From NCBI GenBank assembly GCA_963589615.1, contig CAVALA010000001.1, positions 62,001 through 126,000 on the forward strand: a stretch of DNA of 64,000 nt, read 5' to 3'. This DNA is from Alloprevotella timonensis_A. Its GTDB lineage: Bacteria > Bacteroidota > Bacteroidia > Bacteroidales > Bacteroidaceae. The notes under the pieces were generated by a model. It was given only the letters and a program-made list of their open reading frames with translations, had not been told where the DNA came from and ran no database searches. A program made the translations under genes and the position numbers. Below, piece after piece: positions 25,719-34,880 of this stretch. Position 1 is the stretch's first letter, and the number at the start of each line of letters is the position of its first letter.

Positions 25719-27251
25719 TTATGAGGCTGAGGGTTCTTGCTGGAGCGGACTGGCGTTCTCGTCTTTAGTTTGCGCTTGGGCTTTTTGCTTTGCCTCTTCG
25801 CGCACTGTGGCGAGCATGTCGGGGTCGGCTTCCAGTCCCATTTCGGTGGCACGCTGGAGCACGAAGTCGAGAGCCAACGTGGGACAGTTGGGCACTTTTC
25901 CGTCGAGGATGGCGTCCTTGAGCGCAGACTTGAGCGAACCGATTTCGCGACAGGGCTGAAGATGGAATATGCGCATGATGTCGTCGCCTGTGACAGGAGG
26001 CTGAAAATTACGTATGCGGTCTTTCTCCTCTATGTCAACGAGTTTTCGACGCACGGTCTTGAAGTTTTGAAGGAAGCCTTTTTTGCGCTGTTCGTTTTTG
26101 CTAGTGATGTCTGCTTCGCAAAGCGTCATGAGGTCGTCAATGTCGTTGCCGGCTTCGAAGAGCAAACGCCGCACGGCGCTGTCGGTGACCTCGTCGTCGG
26201 CAATGGAAATGGGGCGCATGTGGAGTCCTACGAGTTTTGCCACGTATTTCATGCGTTCGTCAAGGGGAAGCTTCATACGTTGAAACAGAGGCTTCACCAT
26301 TTTCTCACCCAAGTAGTTGTGGTTGTGGAATGTCCATCCCACCACGGGCTCCCAACGTTTGCTTTTGGGCTTGCCAATGTCATGAAGCAAAGCCGCCCAA
26401 CGGAGGAAGAGTTTGTCGCTCTTTGAGGCGACCGTGTCGAGCACTTCGAGCGTGTGGTAGAAATTGTTTTTGTGCGAACGTCCGTTTCTCGTTTCTACAC
26501 AATCGAGTTTCGCCACTTCGGGCAAGATGAGTTCGAGAAGTCCACACCGCTGAAGTTCCACGAAACCGATAGATGGTACGGGCGAGAGCATGATTTTGTT
26601 CAGTTCATCAATAATGCGCTCCTGGCTGATGATTTTAATGCGCTCGCGGTTGCGGCGGAGTGCATCGAACGTTTCGTCTTCAATGGTAAATTTGAGTTGT
26701 GTGGCGAAACGTACGCAGCGCATCATGCGCAAGGGGTCGTCGCTGAACGTAATGTCGGGATCGAGCGGTGTGGCAATGATGCCGTCTTCGAGGTCGTACA
26801 CGCCGTCGAACGGATCGACGAGTTCGCCCAAATGGTCTGAATTGAGGCAGACGGCCATTGCGTTGATGGTAAAGTCGCGGCGGTTTTGGTCGTCTTCAAG
26901 TGTGCCGTCTTCCACGATGGGCTTTCTTGAATTGCGCTGATAGCTTTCTTTGCGTGCACCGACAAACTCTACTTCTTCGTGGTGGTACTTCACTTGGGCG
27001 GTACCGAAGTTGCGAAACACGGAGAGATGGGCATGTTTCCCTAGCTTCTTGCTGAAGGCTTCGGCCATAGCTATTCCGCTACCCACGACCACAACGTCGA
27101 TGTCGTTTGTGGGGCGCTGAAGGAACATGTCACGAACATAACCGCCCACGAGGTAGCACGCTATGCCTTGCTCGTCGGCGGTTTCTGTAAGTTTGTGAAA
27201 GAGTGGTTTGTCTATCTGTTTCTTTATTTCTTCTTTTGAGAGGATTTTCAT
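25719..27251 (-). CDS. cca: CCA tRNA nucleotidyltransferase with HD domain
   Basis: This 510-residue enzyme of the poly(A) polymerase/CCA-adding class II family completes or repairs the tRNA 3' end. The nucleotidyltransferase core has the GG motif and paired aspartates in LVGGYVRDMFLQRPTNDID (Asp50, Asp52). The RRDFTINAMAV segment and the RNA- and nucleotide-recognition helices (DDPLRMMRCVRFATQL) follow. A C-terminal HD domain (ALLHDIGKP, about residue 285 onward) is intact and may give 2',3'-cyclic phosphodiesterase or phosphatase activity. Whether it adds all three bases or only part of CCA cannot be decided here. Confidence 0.88.
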   Translation of the reverse strand: MKILSKEEIKKQIDKPLFHKLTETADEQGIACYLVGGYVRDMFLQRPTNDIDVVVVGSGIAMAEAFSKKLGKHAHLSVFRNFGTAQVKYHHEEVEFVGARKESYQRNSRKPIVEDGTLEDDQNRRDFTINAMAVCLNSDHLGELVDPFDGVYDLEDGIIATPLDPDITFSDDPLRMMRCVRFATQLKFTIEDETFDALRRNRERIKIISQERIIDELNKIMLSPVPSIGFVELQRCGLLELILPEVAKLDCVETRNGRSHKNNFYHTLEVLDTVASKSDKLFLRWAALLHDIGKPKSKRWEPVVGWTFHNHNYLGEKMVKPLFQRMKLPLDERMKYVAKLVGLHMRPISIADDEVTDSAVRRLLFEAGNDIDDLMTLCEADITSKNEQRKKGFLQNFKTVRRKLVDIEEKDRIRNFQPPVTGDDIMRIFHLQPCREIGSLKSALKDAILDGKVPNCPTLALDFVLQRATEMGLEADPDMLATVREEAKQKAQAQTKDENASPLQQEPSAS

Positions 27252-27302
27252 TGAGTGATATATGGATGTTTCGGATAGGCAGACTGTGGGATGAAATCGC
27301 TT

Positions 27303-27692
27303 TTAATATATCCGCACGAGCCGCAGCGTATACCTTGTGTTGTAAGAGTAGTCATTGACGTCTAGCACCATGTAGGAGTTGTCGAACTGACGGATGTAGC
27401 ATGAGAGGTCTACGTCGTAGCCGTTGAAACTGATATCGAGGTTGCGGCCTCGTGAATCCCACTGTCCGCTTTCGTTGAGCTCGTAGCCATCGGCGTAAAA
27501 GTTTCCGTTGGACTGGAAGGTAAATTCATCGCCCGTGTTGTAGTTCGACATTCCCGATACTTCCACAACGCGCCAGCGTCCTATGAAGTTTCTGTCGAAA
27601 GTGTTCCACCAGTCTTCGCTGCATGATGTGAGTGAAAGCAAGGCCGTGAGGCAGAGCATGGTGGTAAGGAAATGGGGTTTTAAACATTTCAT
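27303..27692 (-). CDS. small lipocalin-like lipoprotein
   Basis: This 129-residue exported protein has a signal peptide ending in LTSC (lipid Cys24) and a single beta-rich domain starting near FIGRWRVVEVSG. The pattern of a GRW motif followed by FTFQSNGNFYADGYELNESG resembles the lipocalin-like and DUF5004-type domains common in Bacteroidales lipoproteins. Function is unknown. It lies 51 bp upstream of cca on the same strand but is probably an independent unit. A possible -7 box (TACCTTTG on the minus strand, 27772-27765) precedes it. Confidence 0.7.
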   Translation of the reverse strand: MKCLKPHFLTTMLCLTALLSLTSCSEDWWNTFDRNFIGRWRVVEVSGMSNYNTGDEFTFQSNGNFYADGYELNESGQWDSRGRNLDISFNGYDVDLSCYIRQFDNSYMVLDVNDYSYNTRYTLRLVRIY

Positions 27693-28346
27693 TGTCGTAA
27701 GGTTTTAGGTTTGATTAGGAGAAAGACTTTGGTTCCTGCAATGTCATGGATTGCGTTACCTATGCAAAGGTAATGTAAAATGCCGATTCTATAGACAATG
27801 TGGCAGAAAAGGATTGTCTTCTTTACGGAAAAACGCAGTACAAGGCCAACACTTGCATCATCTTCGCATAAAATTGCACGAAGTCTTAGCGAATTGAGTG
27901 CCAACAATACGATGGAACCCAAACTGAAAAAGTAGCATTACAGCGACAGTTAAAAAGTCAATATGTCATTAACAATTGTGACCTTTTATAGACAAATCTG
28001 ACATTCAAACTAGCGTTTGCAAAGCACTTTTTAGCCCTTTAAAGCGTTCTGATTTCAACTGCAAGGCATCTAGAAAAAATTCCAAGGCAGCCCAAAAATT
28101 TGAGGTGCCTTGGAATTTTCGCTAGATGCCTTACAATATTGACATTCTCTCAGGCTGTTTCAAGCAGTTTCAAGAACTCTATGCGCATAAAGGATGAATA
28201 TACAGCGTTGTAACGCACTTATTGCCAACATAACGTATATTTATGCACGGCGAGATTCGCACAAATGCGCGCGAACTACCGAATGGTTACTTTTACGGCT
28301 GTAGTGAGTGTTAAAATGGTGAGCAAAACGGACGTTGCACTATTCC
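27693..28346. other. 654-bp intergenic region with a long palindrome
   Basis: There is no convincing gene between the lipoprotein start and the end of the DUF5686 gene. The region holds a possible minus-strand -7 box at 27765-27772, the palindrome at 28063-28132 and otherwise low-information AT-rich sequence. A 77-codon minus frame (27689-27922) was judged spurious. Confidence 0.6.
28063..28132. repeat. long imperfect palindrome, copy A
   Basis: The arm 28063-28089 is the reverse complement of 28106-28132 except for two mismatched bases, giving 27-bp arms and a 16-nt loop. Sub-blocks AAGGCATCTAG/CTAGATGCCTT and AAAATTCCAAGGCA/TGCCTTGGAATTTT are perfect. It shares a TCCAAGGCAnCCC core and the downstream TCAGGCT(A/G)TT flank with the palindrome at 45096-45156. 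Confidence 0.85.
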
Positions 28347-30686
28347 TTAATCCTCAAAAAGACGGAAGGCACACTTGAAACCGACCCCGAAATGCGCGCC
28401 ACGCGTGGCACTGGCAAAGACGCCAAGATTCACCAAATTGGTACTTACGCCGTATCCGAGTTCCGCATACCAGTTGAGATATTTCACAGAAAGCAAATTG
28501 CAATAAACGTGCTCCGTTCGCACAAAATGGGTAATCCACGGAATTCGTGCGAAGAGCAACATGGGACTTTCGTAGGCGGACGAAAGACGAACGTAGTAGC
28601 TCGACTCGTTGTACCAACGGGAACTGAGAAGTTGGAATTCGCCGCTCATCTCATCGTCCCACCCTTCGGGAATGTTATGGAAGCGGAAGAGGTCGTAGTC
28701 TATGAAACTGTCGTCGCCCCTTTTCAAATAGGTTCCGAAGCCAGCGCGGAAGCAGAGCGAACGCAAAGCATAGAGCGAAAGGCGGTAGCGGATGTCCGTT
28801 TCGACGCGTTCGTAACGCGTTTCGGCAGACGTGGTTCCGAAGGCGCGTTCGTAGTTGAAATGGAATGTCGGGAAACGCGAATAGAGCGGAACACGGCGCA
28901 CACCTTTGCGGTAGTAGTAAAGCCCTGGGGTCCATTCCGCTTCGAAATGGGGAGCCACGCTTCCCAACGTGCGATGCATGCCGGCGGTTTCGGCCGTTTC
29001 GTTCCAGTCTATCATCTTGCGCTGATGGCAATGCAAGCCCATGACTACGCGAAATGACGGATGGGGCGAGAAAGCGAAGTCGGCTTTCAAGTGAAGGTCG
29101 CGGTAGTCATCGAAACCAAAATGGTCTATGATGTGAAGGATGGAGTCTCTCTTCTCATAGTTCTTTAGTTTGCGCCTCACTTCATCGGCCTGTCGGCTAT
29201 TATACATGTGTTGTCCGCCTCCAGCATTGATGGTAAAAGCGGCGTTCATACGTGGCCAGAAAACGAACTGCAAGGGGACATCCCAGTAGACCTGCCGTTG
29301 CTTGAAGCTGTAGCCGACTTGTGGATGGAACGATAACTGCGCATCAATGGCACGAAAATTTGCCGACATGCTTAAACGCGTTTTTACGGACACTCCTTTT
29401 GAATGGCTCCATTGGACCATCGAAGGGGTGAACACTGCGGGAATACGCACCTTGGCATCAACCGCTGTTCCGAACTCTATGGTGTGGGAGGAGAGAAGCA
29501 TATCCTTCGTCCTTACTCCGACGTTGGATGTGGCATTCTGGGGCAACGCATACAACGACTTCCACTCGCCGCGCTCTGTGCTGACTTGGAGAGAGTCGGT
29601 CAATGCTTGATGTTCCTTTGCCGCAAACGGTGCTGTTCGTGCCTTCAATTCTTGAAGGTCGGCATGATCGTAGAGAAGACGTTCATCGCTACGGAGAGGA
29701 AAAGGGCGGAAGGCATCGAAATATTCACGCGAGCGGATGGCATGCATCGTGTCCAAACGGAGCAAACATTTCTCCGTCACATCGTGTTTACGGTTTGCGC
29801 CTGACTCAAATTTGAGCGGGCATAAAAAACGATAATTGGCATACACGTCGTAAGTTTCCTCCAAACGGCTGCCAAGGAACTTGAAGCGTGTGAGTATGCG
29901 CATCTTGGAGGGGAAGACCGACTCGTAGTACCCCGTTCCTGTCCGCCCCGTGACTACCACATGGCGCATTTGGCTGAAAAGGCGGAAAGTGAATTTACGG
30001 ACAGCTCCGTTGTTGAGGTCTACCTCCACACTTCCATCCTTAAGTAACTGCTCGTTTTCAAAGCGTGGAATGAGGGCAATATGTGCCACACTGAAACTGT
30101 CAAGGCGAGTCACATAGCTCAACTCGTAACGGTAGAAACGCTTGTTGCGACGATTCAGTGGATTTAGGATGCGGTCGGTGAAGAGATTGGTGTCGTAGAG
30201 GTAGAAATTGAATCTTTCCACTTCGTCCGTTACGCCAACCGGCAAGCTTTCCGCCGATGAGTAATAGGCATTTACCTTACAGTCGCGCTGCCCCGTTGGA
30301 TGGAATTGAAGTTGAAGGGAGCACTCCGTGAGTTGTTGGTGTTCGCCTTGTTTTATGCTCGACATCCAAGGAAAATAGCGAACTATCCATCCTCGGCGTT
30401 TCGACGTCACGTTTTTGCGGAGATAAATATCGGTTTGGTATTGAAGGTCGGTCAGGAAATTGCGTTCGGCGTAGTAAAAGACATTTTCCATGACGCGCTC
30501 TGCGGTCAACGCCTGTGGCGATTCGTCATGCGACGGCTCCGCATTTTCCCATTTTTCATCGGTGCATTTTGCTGAAAGCGAAAAGGCAAAAAAGAAGGCA
30601 CAAGCTAAAACGGCAAGCTTTGCGATGGCTTGCCGATGGCTTGTGCCTAATTGGGGTATATGGGATTGCGAAGCTCTTAGCATCAT
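28347..30686 (-). CDS. DUF5686 family outer-membrane protein
   Basis: This 779-residue exported protein has a signal peptide (about 18-42), a helical N-terminal part and a long beta-rich C-terminal half that ends with alternating aromatic residues (FGVGFKCAFRLFED), as expected for an outer-membrane barrel. The pattern AERVMENVFYYAERNFLTDL followed by YEVS-like barrel strands and the closing NLVNLGVFASATRGAHFGVG matches the DUF5686 family of Bacteroidetes. The carboxypeptidase-regulatory-like domain often found at the start of family members is not evident here. It starts 3 bp after the rel stop codon, so the two are surely cotranscribed. Function is unknown. Confidence 0.8.
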   Translation of the reverse strand: MMLRASQSHIPQLGTSHRQAIAKLAVLACAFFFAFSLSAKCTDEKWENAEPSHDESPQALTAERVMENVFYYAERNFLTDLQYQTDIYLRKNVTSKRRGWIVRYFPWMSSIKQGEHQQLTECSLQLQFHPTGQRDCKVNAYYSSAESLPVGVTDEVERFNFYLYDTNLFTDRILNPLNRRNKRFYRYELSYVTRLDSFSVAHIALIPRFENEQLLKDGSVEVDLNNGAVRKFTFRLFSQMRHVVVTGRTGTGYYESVFPSKMRILTRFKFLGSRLEETYDVYANYRFLCPLKFESGANRKHDVTEKCLLRLDTMHAIRSREYFDAFRPFPLRSDERLLYDHADLQELKARTAPFAAKEHQALTDSLQVSTERGEWKSLYALPQNATSNVGVRTKDMLLSSHTIEFGTAVDAKVRIPAVFTPSMVQWSHSKGVSVKTRLSMSANFRAIDAQLSFHPQVGYSFKQRQVYWDVPLQFVFWPRMNAAFTINAGGGQHMYNSRQADEVRRKLKNYEKRDSILHIIDHFGFDDYRDLHLKADFAFSPHPSFRVVMGLHCHQRKMIDWNETAETAGMHRTLGSVAPHFEAEWTPGLYYYRKGVRRVPLYSRFPTFHFNYERAFGTTSAETRYERVETDIRYRLSLYALRSLCFRAGFGTYLKRGDDSFIDYDLFRFHNIPEGWDDEMSGEFQLLSSRWYNESSYYVRLSSAYESPMLLFARIPWITHFVRTEHVYCNLLSVKYLNWYAELGYGVSTNLVNLGVFASATRGAHFGVGFKCAFRLFED

Positions 30687-30689
30687 AAG

Positions 30690-32912
30690 TTAGCTACGAC
30701 TCACAACCTTTACACCTTTCACGGTGCGCAGCTTCTTGATGAGCGAAGTGAGGCGCTGCGTGTCGTCGACTAGCACGGTTAGCATTCCTGAGAAGAGGCC
30801 GTCATGAGAGTCAATGTTTATGCTCCTCAGCATGATGTGTTCCTCTTTTGAAATGATGGAGGTGATGTTGTTGACAATGCCCAGGTCGTCCTGCCCAACC
30901 ACATGGAGCGTGATGGGATAGGAACTTGAGCCTTTTCCTGCCCAACGCGCCTTTACAATGCGGTATCCGAAGCGTTCGCGCAAAGCGGGTGCGTTGGGGC
31001 ACGACGTGCGGTGCACTTTGATGCCACCGTTCACCGTGACGAAGCCGAAGACGTCGTCACCATAGACCGGATTGCAGCAACGCGCCAACTGGAAGTCAAG
31101 GCCTTTCAAGTCGCGGCCTATGACGAGTTCATCGTCGTCGCCCTTTGCTTTGGCAGCAATCTCGGAGTCCATGTTGAACTCTTCGGCCGACCGCACGGCA
31201 GCTCGCTCTGCGGTGCCTTGCTCGCGTTTGCCTAGTGCAACGTAGGTTTCAATCACGCGGTTGAGGTCAATGCGTTCATCGCCAATGGCTTTGAAGAAGT
31301 CAAAGCTTTCCTTGTAGCCCATCTTCTTGATGAGTTGATTCACAAGGCTTTCGTCCCAGTCCAGTTTTTTATTTTTCAGTTTGCGTTCGAGGACTTCTTT
31401 TCCCAACGCGCTCTCGCTGGCTGCCAATTCGCGTACGGCAGAACGTATCTTGGCCTTGGCATGAGAGGACTGAGCGATATTGAGCCATTCTGCCTTGGGC
31501 GTTTGGTTGTTCTGCGTAACGATTTCTACCGTCTGCCCACTCTCAAGCGTTTGGCGTATGGGCACATTCCGCCCGTCAATGCGACCGCCTACACAATGGT
31601 TTCCCACTCCGGTGTGGATGGTGTAGGCAAAGTCGAGCACGGTGGACATGGGAGGCAAACGATAAAGGTCGCCTTTGGGTGAGAACACGTAGATTTCCTG
31701 CGTTTTGGCATCGGGAGCCAGACTTTCCGACAAGAGAGAATCGTTTCCTGTCTCGAGCGCCTGACGGATGTCTGCAAGCCACGAGTCAACATTGCCCCCA
31801 CTGCTTTTGACACCCTTATAGCGCCAATGGGCAGCCAGTCCGTGCTCTGCCACTTCGTCCATTCGCTCGGTGCGTATCTGCACCTCAACCCATTTGTCCT
31901 CAGGACCACGAACAGTAATGTGGAGACTCTCGTAGCCATTACTCTTGGGCACAGTGAGCCAATCGCGTAAGCGTTTCAGGTTGCTCTCGTATTTGTTGGT
32001 GATGAGGGAAAACACTTTCCAGCACTGTTCTTTCTCTAATGCGGGTGGAGCGTCGAGTATGATGCGGATGGCAAAGAGGTCGTACACACCGTTGAAGCCG
32101 CATTGTTGCTTCTTCATCTTTTGCCAAATGGAGTGGATGCTCTTCGTGCGCCCTTTCATGTGGTACTTGAGTCCTTCTGCGTCAAGCATCTTGCGTATAG
32201 GATCGGTGAAACGTTCAATGTAGGCATCGCGTGCACGCTTTGTAGCATTGAGGTTTTCCTTAATCATATAGTAAGCATCGTGCTCAAGATATTTGAGGCT
32301 CAAATCCTCAAGTTCGCTCTTCAGTTTGTAAAGTCCCAGTTTGTGGGCCAACGGCGCGTAAAGATAGGCGGCTTCAGTGGCAGCCTTGCGTCGCTCTTCG
32401 TCGTGCTCGGAATCGCGAATGCTGCGCATCAAATTCACGGAGTCGGCTATAAGCATAAGCACCACGCGCATATCGCCGGCTTGGGCTATAAGCAGGTTCC
32501 TAAAATTGTCGGTGCGCATGGCTTCGGTCTTCACCTCAATGGCTTCCACACGGAGGAACCGACGCACGGTATCGCCCGTTTCTTTACCGAGGAGCTTGTC
32601 TATTCCCTTGCATTCGTCCTCATGACGCACCAAGGAACGCAACAAATAGGCCTTCAGCACATTGCCGCGCAGTCCTATCTCGCTAGCAGCTAAACGGATT
32701 ACACGCAAAGCCATTACTACGCGGTTAAACCCAAACGCATCGGTCGTGCGCTCAGGATGTTGCTGGGAGATTGTATCGAGACAATATGCCAAAGCATGTG
32801 CGTCTTTGCTTTCGGGACGCAAATTTTCATCGTGGTAAACGGCCATTAGTTCCTCAAGGAACGCACGGCGTGCTTCTGCTTTTTGTGACATGTCTTTTGC
32901 TTGCATAGGCAT
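30690..32912 (-). CDS. RelA/SpoT family (p)ppGpp synthetase with degenerate hydrolase domain
   Basis: Taking the ATG at 32912, this is a 740-residue long RelA/SpoT homologue (alternative ATGs at 32906 and 32891). The N-terminal HD region is degenerate: the usual LLHDVVEDT reads LLRSLVRHED (about 89-98), and the usual ADRLHNMRT reads ADSVNLMRS (about 156-164). Hydrolysis of ppGpp is therefore unlikely. The synthetase domain keeps GRTKSIHSIWQKM and NGYESLHITVRGPEDKWVEV, so alarmone synthesis is likely. The TGS domain (YVFSPKGDLYRLP), a Cys-containing zinc region (RCCNPVYGDDVFGF) and a C-terminal ACT domain follow. Bacteroidetes often carry a second bifunctional enzyme elsewhere. Confidence 0.88.
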   Translation of the reverse strand: MPMQAKDMSQKAEARRAFLEELMAVYHDENLRPESKDAHALAYCLDTISQQHPERTTDAFGFNRVVMALRVIRLAASEIGLRGNVLKAYLLRSLVRHEDECKGIDKLLGKETGDTVRRFLRVEAIEVKTEAMRTDNFRNLLIAQAGDMRVVLMLIADSVNLMRSIRDSEHDEERRKAATEAAYLYAPLAHKLGLYKLKSELEDLSLKYLEHDAYYMIKENLNATKRARDAYIERFTDPIRKMLDAEGLKYHMKGRTKSIHSIWQKMKKQQCGFNGVYDLFAIRIILDAPPALEKEQCWKVFSLITNKYESNLKRLRDWLTVPKSNGYESLHITVRGPEDKWVEVQIRTERMDEVAEHGLAAHWRYKGVKSSGGNVDSWLADIRQALETGNDSLLSESLAPDAKTQEIYVFSPKGDLYRLPPMSTVLDFAYTIHTGVGNHCVGGRIDGRNVPIRQTLESGQTVEIVTQNNQTPKAEWLNIAQSSHAKAKIRSAVRELAASESALGKEVLERKLKNKKLDWDESLVNQLIKKMGYKESFDFFKAIGDERIDLNRVIETYVALGKREQGTAERAAVRSAEEFNMDSEIAAKAKGDDDELVIGRDLKGLDFQLARCCNPVYGDDVFGFVTVNGGIKVHRTSCPNAPALRERFGYRIVKARWAGKGSSSYPITLHVVGQDDLGIVNNITSIISKEEHIMLRSINIDSHDGLFSGMLTVLVDDTQRLTSLIKKLRTVKGVKVVSRS

Positions 32913-33182
32913 GGGCTTTTTCGTATAGTTTGGTAAGCACCACTGGCCGGAATAGGGCAATGGATGCTTTCTCTTGAGCGTAAATGTACAAATTTTCAAA
33001 CAATATGCGCATCTACGACCTATCTAAATGCGCAAAACGAGGCTTTTGATCACGTTTTTGCCCCTTTATGGGAACGTTGACCTTGCAAAAATCGCGCAAA
33101 GGAGTATTCGTATCTTCAATAGAGGCATGATGGTCCGACCGCGCAACATACAAATGCACAAAGTACATTGGAACTGTATGCG

Positions 33183-33800
33183 CTAAGCATTTAGCCGGCA
33201 AAGCACTTCGCTCAGTTTCTTTCTGCATGCCACATCGTCTTTCAAAAGTGAACGCAGAGCGGCAAGTGGTTCGGCATTTGGGCTATCGGGAAGAAGCAAT
33301 TGCATATATCCTCCCTCGGCATATTTATTCTGAAGATGAGCACGTGCACGTTCTATCTGCTCATCACGTGTCAATTCGGGATAATGTGCCAATCCGTACT
33401 GCAAGCAACGAAAAATGGCTACATCCGAATCAATGAGACGATCGGCTTCAGCCACAATACAGCCATAGATGCTACGCGGACGTTTGCCGGCTGAAGCTCT
33501 ATGGTCTTCCGCCGCCTGTGCGATTGTTTCTATTTGTTCTGCAGAGAACCATTGGCGCAAACGATTATCGCAGCGGATTATGCGTCCCGAGGCAAGATGG
33601 TGCGTTTCGCGCGACTCGCAAAGTCCCAAATCGTGCATGGCTGCAGCAGTCCACAGCACTTGGCGGTCTACATCGGGGTAATGTAATGCAATTTGTAGGC
33701 TTCGTTTCATCACGGAAAGTGCGTGGTCGCGACGATGAGCGGCATCGAACGCATCGTATCTTGGAAGTACGTCGTTATAAATATATTCTTTGAGTGTCAT
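33183..33800 (-). CDS. HD domain protein
   Basis: From the ATG at 33800 the product is 205 residues: an HD-superfamily phosphohydrolase with His26 in HRRDHALSV, the HD pair His56-Asp57 in AAMHDLGLCES, His-containing EDHRAS and a later Asp in EADRLIDSD. This full set suggests an active metal site. The upstream in-frame start at 33845 would overlap the EamA gene and is less likely. It lies 23 bp after the EamA gene on the same strand. The substrate is unknown; nucleotides are typical for the superfamily. Confidence 0.75.
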   Translation of the reverse strand: MTLKEYIYNDVLPRYDAFDAAHRRDHALSVMKRSLQIALHYPDVDRQVLWTAAAMHDLGLCESRETHHLASGRIIRCDNRLRQWFSAEQIETIAQAAEDHRASAGKRPRSIYGCIVAEADRLIDSDVAIFRCLQYGLAHYPELTRDEQIERARAHLQNKYAEGGYMQLLLPDSPNAEPLAALRSLLKDDVACRKKLSEVLCRLNA

Positions 33801-33823
33801 ATTATTATTGTAGGACAAATTTT

Positions 33824-34723
33824 TCAGCTTCCAATCCATAGGCAAAGCATGCCAAGAAGGACAAAAAGGAGATCCAATAATTTTGCCTTCAGATTTTGCT
33901 CATGGAAAATAAATGCGCCAAAAGCAAAACTTACCAGCACACTACCACGCCGCACCATAGAAACAATGGAAATCATGGCGCCAGGACATGAGAGCGCATA
34001 GAAATAGGCCATGTCGGCTAAAGTCAAGAACACCGATATGAGCACGATGCTCCATCGCCATCGGAAAGGTGTTGTGGTACGACGATGAGGATACCAGATG
34101 AGGAGTATCACAACAGTCATGATGACGGCCTGATAGAGATTGTACCAACCTTGTACAAAAAGTCGGTCCAGTCCGGCACCTCCGGCACTGATGGGCGCCA
34201 TAAGATATTTGTCGTAAAGTCCGCTGGCGGCCCCTGTAGCCGCAGCAAGGAAAAGAAGGAATATCCAGCGGTTGTGGCCGAAACGGACGCCTTCCTTTTT
34301 ACCGCTTCGGCTTAAGAGGAAAAGCGACAAAAGGGCTAGCAGAACGCCGGCCCATTGCCAAAGGTTTAGCCTTTCGCCGTAGATGACCAGCGCGCCCACA
34401 AGCGTCATGACGGGACGGGTGGCATTCACCGGACCTACAATGGTCAGCGGCAGATGTTTCATAGCATAATAGCCACATACCCACGACGTTAACACGATGG
34501 CCGACTTGAGAAGCACCAAGCCATGTGACGTCCATGGAGCTTGGGGAATTGCCGATGACCACCCCAACGCAGAACCCACAATAGAGGGTAAGAAAAACAG
34601 AGCGCACAATACGGTGTTGACAAGAAGTACGGGCAACACAGCATTGTCCTTTAGCGACGACTTTTTAGACACATCGTACAGTCCGAGAAGGGCGGCGGAA
34701 AGAAAAGCAAATATCAGCCACAT
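33824..34723 (-). CDS. EamA/DMT family transporter
   Basis: This 299-residue integral membrane protein has about ten helices in two repeated halves, as in drug/metabolite transporters of the EamA family. Typical elements are the conserved PxxATRPVMTLVGALVIYGERL segment at the end of the first half and FGAFIFHEQNLKAKLLDL at the end of the second. Substrate is unknown. It is the first gene of a short minus-strand pair with the HD protein. Confidence 0.8.
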   Translation of the reverse strand: MWLIFAFLSAALLGLYDVSKKSSLKDNAVLPVLLVNTVLCALFFLPSIVGSALGWSSAIPQAPWTSHGLVLLKSAIVLTSWVCGYYAMKHLPLTIVGPVNATRPVMTLVGALVIYGERLNLWQWAGVLLALLSLFLLSRSGKKEGVRFGHNRWIFLLFLAAATGAASGLYDKYLMAPISAGGAGLDRLFVQGWYNLYQAVIMTVVILLIWYPHRRTTTPFRWRWSIVLISVFLTLADMAYFYALSCPGAMISIVSMVRRGSVLVSFAFGAFIFHEQNLKAKLLDLLFVLLGMLCLWIGS

Positions 34724-34802
34724 AACGATAAAGGGAGAAATAAAAGAGATTTATCTTGTACAGCTCTGCAAACGTGCAGGATGCAATAATATTGTTTCAG
34801 TC

Positions 34803-34851
34803 AAAAAAATCAAGTTTTCTCCAAAGATGAGGTTTCTTAGGAGAAAACTTG
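34803..34851 (-). terminator. intrinsic terminator of the 34881-36245 gene
   Basis: Read on the minus strand, CAAGTTTTCTCC (34851-34840) pairs with GGAGAAAACTTG (34822-34811), followed by A/T and then seven T (34809-34803). It lies 29 bp after the stop codon. Confidence 0.82.
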
Positions 34852-34880
34852 AGTGGAATAGCTGTCAGTAGTCCATAGCA

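Noticed and set aside
27689..27922. 77-codon minus-strand frame ahead of the small lipoprotein
   Set aside because: It overlaps the lipoprotein start by four bases but shows no recognisable family, covers the possible promoter box, and has an unconvincing residue pattern.
28335..29057. 240-codon plus-strand frame
   Set aside because: It is antisense to the DUF5686 gene; its Glu/Val/Arg-rich composition is that of a shadow frame.
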